From: Sulfidibacterium sp964549335
GTDB taxonomy: Bacteria; Bacteroidota; Bacteroidia; Bacteroidales; F082
DNA: 52,555 bases
Direction of reading: 5' to 3'
NCBI GenBank assembly: GCA_964549335.1
Contig: CAZJUQ010000012.1
Coordinates: forward strand, 1 to 52,555
Shown: positions 1 to 6,907 of the stretch, piece after piece
Layout of the letters: every line of letters starts with the position of its first letter
Numbering within the stretch: position 1 is the first letter of the stretch
The notes under the pieces: model-generated
The model's database searches: none
The model's input: only the letters and a program-made list of their open reading frames with translations
What the model was told of the DNA's origin: nothing
Translations under genes and position numbers: made by a program

Positions 1-129
1 TCCGCTAATAGTCCTCGGCGGCGGCGCTGTTCGGCAACGGCGTTTTCAGGGGCTTCCTCACGTCAGCCCTGCCTCCGCCTGCCTCACTAACGCCCCCGCC
101 TCCGGGCTGCCGCTCCCATCCCTGCCGCA
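1..129. repeat. 129-bp GC-rich intergenic repeat, copy 1
   Basis: This stretch matches 6611-6739 in the same orientation with six substitutions and no gaps in my alignment. It is much richer in G+C than the surrounding genes and has no plausible ORF. It starts at the first base of the window, so the true left boundary may lie outside. Copy 2 can form an inverted pair GGCGGAGGCG/CGCCTCCGCC; the same arms here contain one mismatch. I do not recognise the family. A REP-like or other structured mobile repeat is the simplest reading. Confidence 0.85.
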
Positions 130-258
130 GCCAAGCCCCTGTTTCATCATCATTAAACTTATCACACCTGTAAACATCTTATGCGCCGGTATCCCAAAAA
201 AATTACCCTATTAACAACAGGTCTAAAAAACCCCACGGTTTCACATTTTATATTTTAC

Positions 259-266
259 TATTTTTG
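259..266 (+). promoter_or_regulatory. -7 box (TATTTTTG) of trpS
   Basis: The sequence fits the Bacteroidota sigma-ABfr -7 consensus TAnnTTTG. It ends only 5 nt before the trpS ATG, so the transcript would be leaderless or nearly so. No clear TTG -33 element was found at the expected spacing. Confidence 0.55.
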
Positions 267-271
267 CCGCC

Positions 272-1279
272 ATGGAAAAAAAAGATATTGTTTTAAGCGG
301 AATACGCCCCACGGGAAATTTGCACCTCGGAAACTATTTCGGTGCCGTTACCAATTTTGTTAAAATGCAAGAAACCAACGACTGTTTCTTTTTTATTGCC
401 GATTACCATTCGCTGACCACACACCCGCACCCCGGCAATCTCCAACAAAATGTACGTCAAGTGCTTGTCGAATACCTCGCCGCAGGTTTAGACCCCGAAA
501 AAGCTACTCTTTACCTGCAAAGCGACATCCCCGAAACAGCCGAACTTTACCTCTTTTTAAACATGAATGCCTACCTCGGCGAGTTGGAACGCGTTACCAC
601 TTTTAAAGAAAAAGCACGCAAACAACCGAACAACGTAAATGCCGGCTTGCTTACTTATCCCACTCTTATGGCTGCCGATATTATCATACACAAAGCCACA
701 AAAGTGCCCGTCGGTAAAGATCAGGAACAAAACCTGGAAATGACACGAACTTTTGCCCGCAGATTCAACAATATGTACAAAGCCGACTTCTTTCCCATTC
801 CCACCGCTTACAACTTCGGAAAACAATTGGTGAAAATTCCGGGTTTGGACGGCTCCGGTAAAATGGGAAAATCGGAAGGCGAAGGTAATGCAATATTTCT
901 GAACGACGACCCCAAAGTCATTAAGAAAAAGGTAATGCGTGCCGTTACCGACAGCGGACCCACCGAAAAAAACCAAGTTAAACCCGAACCCATTGAAAAC
1001 CTCTTTACACTGATGAAAGTGGTTTCCAATCCCGAAACCGTCCGCTTTTTCGACGAACAATACAACAACTGCACCATCCGTTACGGCGACATGAAAAAGA
1101 AACTCGCCGACGACATCATCGCTTTTACCGAACCTTTCCGCCGGCGTATTGCCGAAATATCCGCCGACGACGCTTACATACGGAAAGTTATGGACATGGG
1201 AGCACAAAAAGCAAGAGAAAGTGCACTCAAAACAATGCGGGAAGTTAGAAGCATTATAGGTTTCAGAAAAATTTATTGA
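272..1279 (+). CDS. trpS: Tryptophan--tRNA ligase
   Basis: A cytosolic class I aminoacyl-tRNA synthetase that charges tRNA-Trp with tryptophan using ATP. The 335-residue product has the usual bacterial TrpRS length. Near the N-terminus it shows the class I signature as PTGNLHLGN (HIGH motif, about residues 14-22), and at about residue 195 it shows GKMGKS (KMSKS motif). The sequence VGKDQEQNLEMTR at about 150 is also typical of the family. The ATG at 272 is chosen because a TAnnTTTG promoter box ends 5 nt upstream and the family motif begins at once. The gene stands alone: the repeat lies upstream and a mobile-type nuclease gene lies downstream. Confidence 0.97.
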   Translation: MEKKDIVLSGIRPTGNLHLGNYFGAVTNFVKMQETNDCFFFIADYHSLTTHPHPGNLQQNVRQVLVEYLAAGLDPEKATLYLQSDIPETAELYLFLNMNAYLGELERVTTFKEKARKQPNNVNAGLLTYPTLMAADIIIHKATKVPVGKDQEQNLEMTRTFARRFNNMYKADFFPIPTAYNFGKQLVKIPGLDGSGKMGKSEGEGNAIFLNDDPKVIKKKVMRAVTDSGPTEKNQVKPEPIENLFTLMKVVSNPETVRFFDEQYNNCTIRYGDMKKKLADDIIAFTEPFRRRIAEISADDAYIRKVMDMGAQKARESALKTMREVRSIIGFRKIY

Positions 1280-1374
1280 TAATTATACATTGACTTTCTC
1301 CCCCGCTGCACTCTTGCCCAACTCTTCCTGCCCGGAACTTAGCATTAGCAATATTTATGCAAATCAAAACCCTT

Positions 1375-1395
1375 CGTTTGTGCCGGTGACGGCAC
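1375..1395. repeat. Short hairpin repeat, copy 1
   Basis: The 20-mer at 1375-1394 recurs exactly at 2628-2647, so the two copies bracket the Rpn-type nuclease gene. Its core at 1380-1395 folds as GTGCCG-GTGA-CGGCAC, a 6-bp stem closed by a GNRA-type tetraloop. No similarity extends beyond the 20-mer. It may be a small REP-like element. Confidence 0.55.
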
Positions 1396-1506
1396 ACTAC
1401 TTTTGTATTATTTCAAGCAATTTGACAGAGCGGGCCGAAGCATACGTTTCCGGGCGTTTTCTTTGTTTCGTTTCTTTGTCGCCACAAAGAAATGAAAAGG
1501 AAAAGT

Positions 1507-1537
1507 TTGTTTTTATCCCCCCAAACCACTATATTTG
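1507..1537 (+). promoter_or_regulatory. Promoter of the Rpn-type gene (TTG-N20-TATATTTG)
   Basis: A TTG at 1507-1509 is followed after 20 nt by TATATTTG at 1530-1537, a good match to the Bacteroidota -33/-7 promoter. It lies downstream of an in-frame upstream start (1492), which supports the ATG at 1561 as the real start. Confidence 0.55.
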
Positions 1538-1560
1538 CTTTTGCCAAAACCCCTCAAACC

Positions 1561-2481
1561 ATGAAAATCACCAATCCGCACGACAAATATTTCAAAGAGA
1601 TATTTTCGCGCAAAGAGGAGACGGCAGCCTTATTGAAAGGAATGCTCCCCGTAGAGTTAAAGAAAAATATCGATTTTGATGCCCTGAAACCTCTAAAAGA
1701 CACATACGTTGACGAAGAGTTAAAAGAATCCTTTTCCGATTTGGTATATGTAACCAAATACAGGGGAAAAACCGAGATAATGATAACCCTGTTGTTCGAG
1801 CACAAAAGCCGGCCTGTCGATTACCCCCATTTGCAACTTTTGAGATACCTGTTGAGACTTTGGGAAGCCGGCATAAAACAGAAAAAAGGACTTACCCCTG
1901 TTATACCCATAATATTTTACCACGGCAAAGAGCCTTGGAAAGAGCAACGGTTTGAAGATTATTTCGAAGGCATTGACAACACCTTGCAACCCTTTATACC
2001 GTCGTTCGATTATCTTCTCAACGATTTATCGCGCTACAGTGACGAAGAGATAACCGGGCGATACACCGACATAATAACACGTACTGCCTTGTTGATTTTC
2101 AAGAACATATTTGATGAAGCGAGTTTACAAAAGAAATTTCCCTACATATTTTACCATACCCGTGAGATAGAAAACAGCGAAACGGGAGAGAAATTTTTTG
2201 TAGCTACATTTACATATTTGTTTAACTTTGTAGAAAAAATAGACATAAACACTGTAACGGAAACTATAAAAACCATAACGGAGAAAGGAGGAGACATAGC
2301 CATGACAATAGCAGCTCAATTGGAACAAAAGGGACGTAAAGAGGGCGCATTTAAAGCCCGCAGGGAGTCGGTGATAAATTTATACAATGCAACTAAATTC
2401 AGTCCTGAAGAGATTTCAAGAATATTAAAGTTAGATATTGCTTTTGTACGTACCGTACTAAAAAAAGAAAAATTGATATAG
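1561..2481 (+). CDS. Rpn family recombination-promoting nuclease / putative transposase (PD-(D/E)XK)
   Basis: The 306-residue protein resembles the YhgA/Rpn family (Transposase_31, PF04754), endonuclease-like proteins that promote RecA-independent recombination in E. coli. It opens with HDKYFKEIFS, the family's characteristic N-terminal motif. The sequence FSDLVYVTKYRG followed by LLFEHKSRPVD (about residues 59-85) holds the acidic and E-x-K residues of the PD-(D/E)XK core. IPIIFYHGKEPW follows at about 115. The last 45 residues look like a small helix-turn-helix (SPEEISRILKL). The ATG at 1561 is chosen over 1492 because a promoter box lies between them. A hairpin repeat flanks the gene on both sides. 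Whether it is active or mobile cannot be told from the sequence. Confidence 0.85.
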   Translation: MKITNPHDKYFKEIFSRKEETAALLKGMLPVELKKNIDFDALKPLKDTYVDEELKESFSDLVYVTKYRGKTEIMITLLFEHKSRPVDYPHLQLLRYLLRLWEAGIKQKKGLTPVIPIIFYHGKEPWKEQRFEDYFEGIDNTLQPFIPSFDYLLNDLSRYSDEEITGRYTDIITRTALLIFKNIFDEASLQKKFPYIFYHTREIENSETGEKFFVATFTYLFNFVEKIDINTVTETIKTITEKGGDIAMTIAAQLEQKGRKEGAFKARRESVINLYNATKFSPEEISRILKLDIAFVRTVLKKEKLI

Positions 2482-2627
2482 GTTTTTCAACTCCTTAATA
2501 TTACCCAATTCCTTAAAAAAACAGCCGAACACCAAAATTCAAGTTCCGCTGCGGGCAGGACCCCGGAAACGGCAAGCCCGCGCCGGCGTGAATGGCAAAT
2601 TGCGTAGAAATAAACAAAAAGCGCTTG

Positions 2628-2647
2628 CGTTTGTGCCGGTGACGGCA
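2628..2647. repeat. Short hairpin repeat, copy 2
   Basis: An exact second copy of the 20-mer at 1375-1394, in the same orientation and on the other side of the Rpn-type gene. The same GTGA-capped stem can form here, with the outermost base pair lost. Confidence 0.55.
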
Positions 2648-2717
2648 AAACTCTTCATAATTCCACCCTCTTTACTGTACTGTGCTCAGCCCGAAAGAAT
2701 TTTTGCAGGGATGCCGG

Positions 2718-2927
2718 TCAGTTGGGTCTGTTCCACCCCTTTACCTGTTTTTGCGATTTATAATCCTGTGTAAAAGCACATTCAATACCCTTTTCGCGCA
2801 TCTTTTTATTGTGTCCTATTTGCGATTTTGGAAATTTTCCGTTTTTCTTTATCAAGATATTAATCGACATTGCGGTAAACGCTATTGCCAGCAAAACAAT
2901 CGAGACAATAATAATTTTAAAAATCAT
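2718..2927 (-). CDS. Small conserved-looking membrane protein
   Basis: A 69-residue product has one hydrophobic N-terminal segment (about residues 2-24), followed by a short basic tail with KKNGKFP, IGHNKKMREKGI and a single Cys in ECAFTQDY. This layout resembles small membrane-anchored proteins common in Bacteroidales, whose function I do not know. The ORF runs further upstream, to 3017, but the internal ATG at 2927 is preferred. It lies 7 nt after a TATTTTTG promoter box on the same strand, and it makes the hydrophobic segment N-terminal. The gene is divergent from the membrane glycosyltransferase. It is short, so moderate caution is warranted. Confidence 0.6.
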   Translation of the reverse strand: MIFKIIIVSIVLLAIAFTAMSINILIKKNGKFPKSQIGHNKKMREKGIECAFTQDYKSQKQVKGWNRPN

Positions 2928-2934
2928 AGTGATA

Positions 2935-2942
2935 CAAAAATA
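2935..2942 (-). promoter_or_regulatory. -7 box (TATTTTTG) of the small membrane protein gene
   Basis: On the minus strand this is a full TAnnTTTG match ending 7 nt before the ATG at 2927, implying a very short leader. It lies about 30 bp from an oppositely oriented box at 2972-2979, so the two divergent promoters are almost back to back. Confidence 0.5.
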
Positions 2943-2971
2943 GAAAAAATCGAACTTTACATTTAAAGCCG

Positions 2972-2979
2972 TACCTTTG
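2972..2979 (+). promoter_or_regulatory. -7 box (TACCTTTG) of the membrane glycosyltransferase gene
   Basis: A TAnnTTTG match 24 nt upstream of the ATG at 3004. It includes the alternative TTG start at 2977, which argues against that start being used. Confidence 0.5.
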
Positions 2980-3003
2980 TTTTTAAAAATATTATTATGT
3001 GTC

Positions 3004-4446
3004 ATGGTAAAAAGCATTTATAATAAACGGTATTTTGCTTTTGTTTTAATGTTTCTGTTTTTACTGCCATTAATTTTTATCAACAGGCAAATATCCTCCG
3101 ACTGGGGTGGCGATTTTGCAATGTACATAAACGAGGCTATGAACATAGCGCATTTTCAATCCATTGACGACACGCATTACATTTATAACGAAAACGCCCC
3201 TATGCTCGGACCCGGGATTTATCCCGCAGGTTTTCCTTTGATGCTTGCGCCTATATGTTTTTTGTTCGGAAATAATATTTCGGTTTTCATAATTTACATG
3301 TCGTTGCTTTTAATAATTACGGCATTGGTTATATATGTTTTTTTCAAAGACTTTTTTTCGGCTCCCGTTGCTGCGATTTTAACTCTAACAATAGTTTACA
3401 ATCCCTGGATGTTATCGTTCAAAAACGAAGTTCTTGCCGATATTCCTTTTACTCTTTTTTTTATTTTGACCTTGGTTTTTTATTTGAAGAAAGCTCCGGC
3501 ATGGCTTACGGGAATTGTTATGGGATTTGCAATTTTGGTAAAAACGGCCGGGTTTGTGTTGCCTGTGGGTTTTGTTCTCTATTATTTTTATAATCTTGTA
3601 AAGCGGAAGAGATATCCCGGGTTGGTTTTCACTGCGATTTACGCATTAATATTTGTTTTTGTCATAAATACTGTTTTAAAAATGCCTTTGGGTTTGGGAC
3701 TCTATTCGGGGAATTTCGATTTTTCATCATTAAAACACAACATTCTTATAAACATATCTTTATATATCGAAATATATCAATCGTTTTTTTACAGAGTTCT
3801 TCACGACTGGAAATTTATAATGCTTGTTACCCGGTCGGCAATGCTTACCTTTCTTATTATAGGAATTATAAATGTCAAAAAGGATTTAATCTATTTTATT
3901 TTTGTAGCCTATGTTTTTTTATTGTTGGTTTACCCTTATCATTCGTCGGGTTTCAGGTTTCTTTTACCGGTAATGCCCTTGTTGTTGCTTTTTGCACTTT
4001 ACGGATTTAAGAGTATTAAATGGAGATACAAGGTCGATAAAAGGTTGATTGTTATTTTCGCCGCCCTTGTTTTATTGGGTCAATATTTTCCCGAAACGGT
4101 AAAACTTATTGAAAAAAGGGTGGAGATATTACCCGGACCTCAGCAAAAAAGCTCTAAAGAGGCATTTGATTTCATTAAAAAAAATACCGTTGACGGCGAT
4201 GTAATACTATTTACCAAACCGAGGGTTTTGGCTCTATATACGGGCAGGAATGCAGTGTGCAACGAAATTTCGGACAGCAGCAAAAAGCTGGAAGAGTTGT
4301 TGAAGAACAAAAACGTAAAATATATCCTGACAAATAGCGACTTAAGCAATAAAGCGGCAGAGAGGTTTTTGAAACAAAACGGTGATAAAGTTGACCTTAT
4401 TTGGCAAAATACAAAGTTCAAGTTTTATAGAATAAATCAGCCGTAA
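3004..4446 (+). CDS. GT-C-like polytopic membrane glycosyltransferase (ArnT/PMT-like)
   Basis: The 480-residue protein has roughly ten or more hydrophobic segments. The first periplasmic loop carries acidic residues in SSDWGGDFAMY (D33 and D37), the usual place of the catalytic Asp in GT-C enzymes such as PMT and ArnT. YPAGFPLMLAP and FRFLLPVMPLLLLFALYG also fit these families, which transfer sugars from polyprenyl-phosphate donors on the periplasmic side. The C-terminal 120 residues form a soluble domain. The donor and acceptor cannot be named. The ATG at 3004 is preferred to a TTG at 2977, which sits in the promoter box. Its 3' end overlaps the convergent yjbQ gene by 10 bp. Confidence 0.7.
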   Translation: MVKSIYNKRYFAFVLMFLFLLPLIFINRQISSDWGGDFAMYINEAMNIAHFQSIDDTHYIYNENAPMLGPGIYPAGFPLMLAPICFLFGNNISVFIIYMSLLLIITALVIYVFFKDFFSAPVAAILTLTIVYNPWMLSFKNEVLADIPFTLFFILTLVFYLKKAPAWLTGIVMGFAILVKTAGFVLPVGFVLYYFYNLVKRKRYPGLVFTAIYALIFVFVINTVLKMPLGLGLYSGNFDFSSLKHNILINISLYIEIYQSFFYRVLHDWKFIMLVTRSAMLTFLIIGIINVKKDLIYFIFVAYVFLLLVYPYHSSGFRFLLPVMPLLLLFALYGFKSIKWRYKVDKRLIVIFAALVLLGQYFPETVKLIEKRVEILPGPQQKSSKEAFDFIKKNTVDGDVILFTKPRVLALYTGRNAVCNEISDSSKKLEELLKNKNVKYILTNSDLSNKAAERFLKQNGDKVDLIWQNTKFKFYRINQP

Positions 4447-4847
4447 ACTGTTACCACCAATTTTCTTCTTCCTCCATGGTTACGGAATTCGCACAAATAA
4501 ATTCCCTGCCATGTTCCCGTGTTAAGTTTTCCGCCGGTTATTGGTATTGTTAACGAGTTGCCCGTTATTGCGGTTTTAAAATGTGCCGGCATATCATCAG
4601 CGCCCTCTATTGTATGTACATATACGGGGTCGCCTTCGGGGGCTATACGTTCGTATAGCGAAAACAGGTCGGTACGTACATCGGGGTCGGCATTTTCGTT
4701 GAGCATTATTGCCGCCGAAGTATGTTTTAGAAATATGTTTATCAAGCCCGTTTCGGGCAGGGGTGATACCGCCTCCATAATGTAACTGTCTATTAGGTGA
4801 AAACCTTTTCGAAACGGCGGTAACGATATCTCTTTTTGTCTAATCAT
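4437..4847 (-). CDS. yjbQ: YjbQ family protein (UPF0047; secondary thiamine-phosphate synthase type)
   Basis: The 136-residue product matches the UPF0047/YjbQ family in length. It has the conserved string GLINIFLKHTSAAIMLNENADPD within residues 34-56, HFKTAITGNSLTIPI, then GTWQGIYLCEFRNHGGRRK with the conserved Gly, Trp, Gln and His near the end. In the family, His, Asp and Glu residues line a small pocket, and some members have weak thiamine-phosphate synthase activity. The physiological role is uncertain. The ATG at 4847 is chosen over an upstream Met because a TAAATTTG promoter box lies between the two starts. It converges on the GT-C gene and overlaps it by 10 bp. Confidence 0.88.
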   Translation of the reverse strand: MIRQKEISLPPFRKGFHLIDSYIMEAVSPLPETGLINIFLKHTSAAIMLNENADPDVRTDLFSLYERIAPEGDPVYVHTIEGADDMPAHFKTAITGNSLTIPITGGKLNTGTWQGIYLCEFRNHGGRRKLVVTVYG

Positions 4848-4876
4848 TGTTGATAATGCTAATTTATTTTTATAAA

Positions 4877-4910
4877 AAACCCTGTGCCGCAAATTTACGA
4901 CACAGGGTTT
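4877..4910 (-). terminator. Intrinsic terminator of gltA
   Basis: Ten-base perfect arms AAACCCTGTG (4877-4886) and CACAGGGTTT (4901-4910) enclose a 14-nt loop. Read on the minus strand, the hairpin is followed by a T-rich run, as expected for citrate synthase transcription ending here. The loop contains the -7 box of the next gene (see 4890-4897). Confidence 0.75.
4890..4897 (-). promoter_or_regulatory. -7 box (TAAATTTG) of yjbQ inside the gltA terminator loop
   Basis: A full TAnnTTTG match on the minus strand lies within the 14-nt loop of the upstream gene's terminator, about 43 bp before the yjbQ ATG. No convincing -33 TTG was seen. Confidence 0.5.
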
Positions 4911-4932
4911 AATAAACCGGAACGGTAAATTA

Positions 4933-6240
4933 CTATTTTTTTATTCCAACCATCTCTTCGAGCATGTCGGTGGTAATGGATTTAGGCCTTTCTATGGGAT
5001 AACCGAGAGCGCGGTCCCAAATAATATTTGAAAGCACGCCGAAAGCACGTCCTATTGCAAACAATACCGTGTAAAAATCGTATTGTGTAACTCCGTAGTG
5101 CCATTGGATAACACCCGATTGGGCATCAACATTGGGCCACGGATTTTTTGCTTTGCCGTGTTCCCTCAATATGTCGGGCACAACTTCGTAAAGCAACGAA
5201 ACATAGCGGAACAGCTCGTCGTCGGGCATGTGTTTAAGAGCAAATTCGCGTTGTACCATGTAACGCGGGTCGGTTTTACGCAAAACCGCATGTCCGTATC
5301 CGGGAATTACCTGTCCGCTGTTAAGAGTATCCCAAACAAATTTTTTCATCTCCTCTTTCGACGGAACTTTGTTCCCCATTTTCTCCCTTACCGACTGTAT
5401 CCAGCGCAAAACCTCCTGGTTTGCCAAACCGTGAAGCGGACCTGCCAAGCCGTTTATCATTCCCGAAGTGGCATAATAAACGTCTGACAACGAGCTTGCT
5501 ATAAGATGTCCCGTATGGGCACTTACGTTTCCGCTTTCGTGGTCGGCATGAATAATGAAATACATACGCGAAACATCGTCATACGGCTCGTTTTTATCTA
5601 TCATATATGCAAAGTTGCCGCCGAAATCCAAATCGGGATTGGGATATACATCCGTTCTGTTCAAATAGAGCTTATTGTAAATATATGCCCCTATCAACGG
5701 CAATTTTGCCAGCAGGTTAACGGCATCCTCATATGTGGGATCCCAATAATCCATCTTGTTCATACCCTTATGATACCGCGTGTTGAATACCGATTCGCGT
5801 TGCATCGACATAACCGCAGCCGACATTATTGCCATTGGATGACTGTGATTCGGAAATGCGTCGATAATTTCAAATACGTACCGTGGTAATAACCGGCGGT
5901 TACTGAAATCGTAAATAACATCGGCTATTTGACTTTCGGTGGGTATTTCGCCCGTTAACAACAGGTAAAACATCCCCTCGACATAAGGCATCTCCCTGCC
6001 TTCGGGTTTCGGAAGTTTTTCAAATACTTCGGGTAATGTATAGCCTCTGTATCTTATGCCTTCGTATGGGTCAAGATAGGATATGTCGGTTACGAGACTT
6101 TTTATTCCGCGCATACCCCCGAGAACCTGTTTTACCGTAATCTTATCGACAACATAGTCGCCATGTTCTTTCATAAGTCTGGTCGTCCTCGGTCTGTGAG
6201 CTTCTATCTTTTCGTAAAGTTTTTCTTTTAATGTTCCCAT
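4933..6240 (-). CDS. gltA: Citrate (Si)-synthase, eukaryotic/mitochondrial type
   Basis: Condenses oxaloacetate with acetyl-CoA to citrate, the entry step of the TCA cycle, in the cytosol. The 435-residue protein carries the catalytic blocks of citrate synthase: HADHESGNVSAHTGH (about residue 230), GLAGPLHGLANQEVL (about 264, catalytic His), PGYGHAVLRKTDPRY (about 315, catalytic His) and WPNVDAQSGV (about 370, catalytic Asp). These blocks, with FALKHMPDDE and ALGYPIERPKS, match the mitochondrial enzyme far better than the hexameric E. coli GltA. Such eukaryote-like forms are known in some bacteria, for example Geobacteraceae and some Bacteroidota. It has its own terminator and a long upstream region. 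Confidence 0.96.
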   Translation of the reverse strand: MGTLKEKLYEKIEAHRPRTTRLMKEHGDYVVDKITVKQVLGGMRGIKSLVTDISYLDPYEGIRYRGYTLPEVFEKLPKPEGREMPYVEGMFYLLLTGEIPTESQIADVIYDFSNRRLLPRYVFEIIDAFPNHSHPMAIMSAAVMSMQRESVFNTRYHKGMNKMDYWDPTYEDAVNLLAKLPLIGAYIYNKLYLNRTDVYPNPDLDFGGNFAYMIDKNEPYDDVSRMYFIIHADHESGNVSAHTGHLIASSLSDVYYATSGMINGLAGPLHGLANQEVLRWIQSVREKMGNKVPSKEEMKKFVWDTLNSGQVIPGYGHAVLRKTDPRYMVQREFALKHMPDDELFRYVSLLYEVVPDILREHGKAKNPWPNVDAQSGVIQWHYGVTQYDFYTVLFAIGRAFGVLSNIIWDRALGYPIERPKSITTDMLEEMVGIKK

Positions 6241-6419
6241 CTTATTACTTTTTAAACATTATGTATATTAAATTTCTTTGTTTTCACCGCCTTGCTTGCA
6301 TTCTGCCTTGTACTGCGCCAATTCCGTTTCAAAAAAAAACGCTCTCTACAAAACACTCTTTTTAATAAACCCTGCAAAAATGCAATATATGTAAATTACT
6401 TGCATATATTCTTGTTGTG

Positions 6420-6427
6420 CAAAAATA
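6420..6427 (-). promoter_or_regulatory. Candidate -7 box (TATTTTTG) of gltA
   Basis: A TAnnTTTG match on the minus strand 179 bp before the gltA start. The resulting leader would contain the AATATATG/CATATATT inverted repeat at 6384-6410, which could be an operator or an RNA stem. This is inference from position only. Confidence 0.35.
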
Positions 6428-6610
6428 ACACATTTTATCGTGATTTATTTTAATTTAAGATAATTTATAAGTGTTAAAAATTGCATGCAAAACACAAGGA
6501 GCGTCATCTTATTAAAAACTGCCGTTTACCCTTGTCACCACCCGGTAATCATGTGTTTGAAACTAAATTAAAGGGCTGATATTTTTTTATAATGGGCGGC
6601 AAACGGGCTG

Positions 6611-6739
6611 TCCGCTAATAGTCCTCGGCGGAGGCGCTGTTCGGCAAGGGCGTTTTCAGGGGCTTCCTCACGTCAGCCCTGCCTCCGCCTGCCTCACTAC
6701 CGCCTCCGCCTGCGGGCTGCCGCTTCCATCCCTGCCGCA
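6611..6739. repeat. 129-bp GC-rich intergenic repeat, copy 2
   Basis: About 95% identical to 1-129, in the same orientation, ending in the same bases (CCTGCCGCA). It contains a perfect 10-bp inverted pair, GGCGGAGGCG at 6627-6636 and CGCCTCCGCC at 6701-6710. Its composition differs sharply from the AT-rich flanks, which suggests insertion. No coding potential was recognised. Confidence 0.85.
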
Positions 6740-6872
6740 CTCTTCCCTTGCGCCCCACTTTTACCCTTTGCAAAACCTTGACGGGTTTGGCGTGAGGCCG
6801 TGAAAACAGCCATCATTTAACGGGAAAATAAAATCGTTGGTCTTTTATAAGCCCGATTATTGTTAAACGGTT

Positions 6873-6880
6873 TATCTTTG
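6873..6880 (+). promoter_or_regulatory. -7 box (TATCTTTG) of lysS
   Basis: A TAnnTTTG match 27 nt upstream of the lysS ATG. No TTG was found at 17-23 bp upstream. Confidence 0.5.
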
Positions 6881-6907
6881 CAAAAATTTTATAAAAAGAA
6901 ACGGAAT

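Larger units (their letters stand above)
6241..6907. other. 667-bp intergenic region between gltA and lysS
   Basis: It holds no convincing gene. The left part (6241-6600) is very AT-rich and carries a TATTTTTG box for gltA on the minus strand (6420-6427). An inverted repeat with 8-bp arms AATATATG/CATATATT (6384-6391 and 6403-6410) lies in the would-be gltA leader. The palindrome TTGCATGCAA lies at 6481-6490. The middle holds copy 2 of the 129-bp repeat, and the right end holds the lysS promoter box. Confidence 0.7.

Noticed and set aside
557..1207. A 216-codon minus-strand ORF opposite trpS
   Set aside because: Antisense shadow of an unambiguous tRNA synthetase gene, with composition unlike real proteins of this window.
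2928..3017. A 30-residue N-terminal extension of the small membrane protein
   Set aside because: The promoter box on the same strand (2935-2942) lies within it, and the hydrophobic anchor starts at the internal Met.
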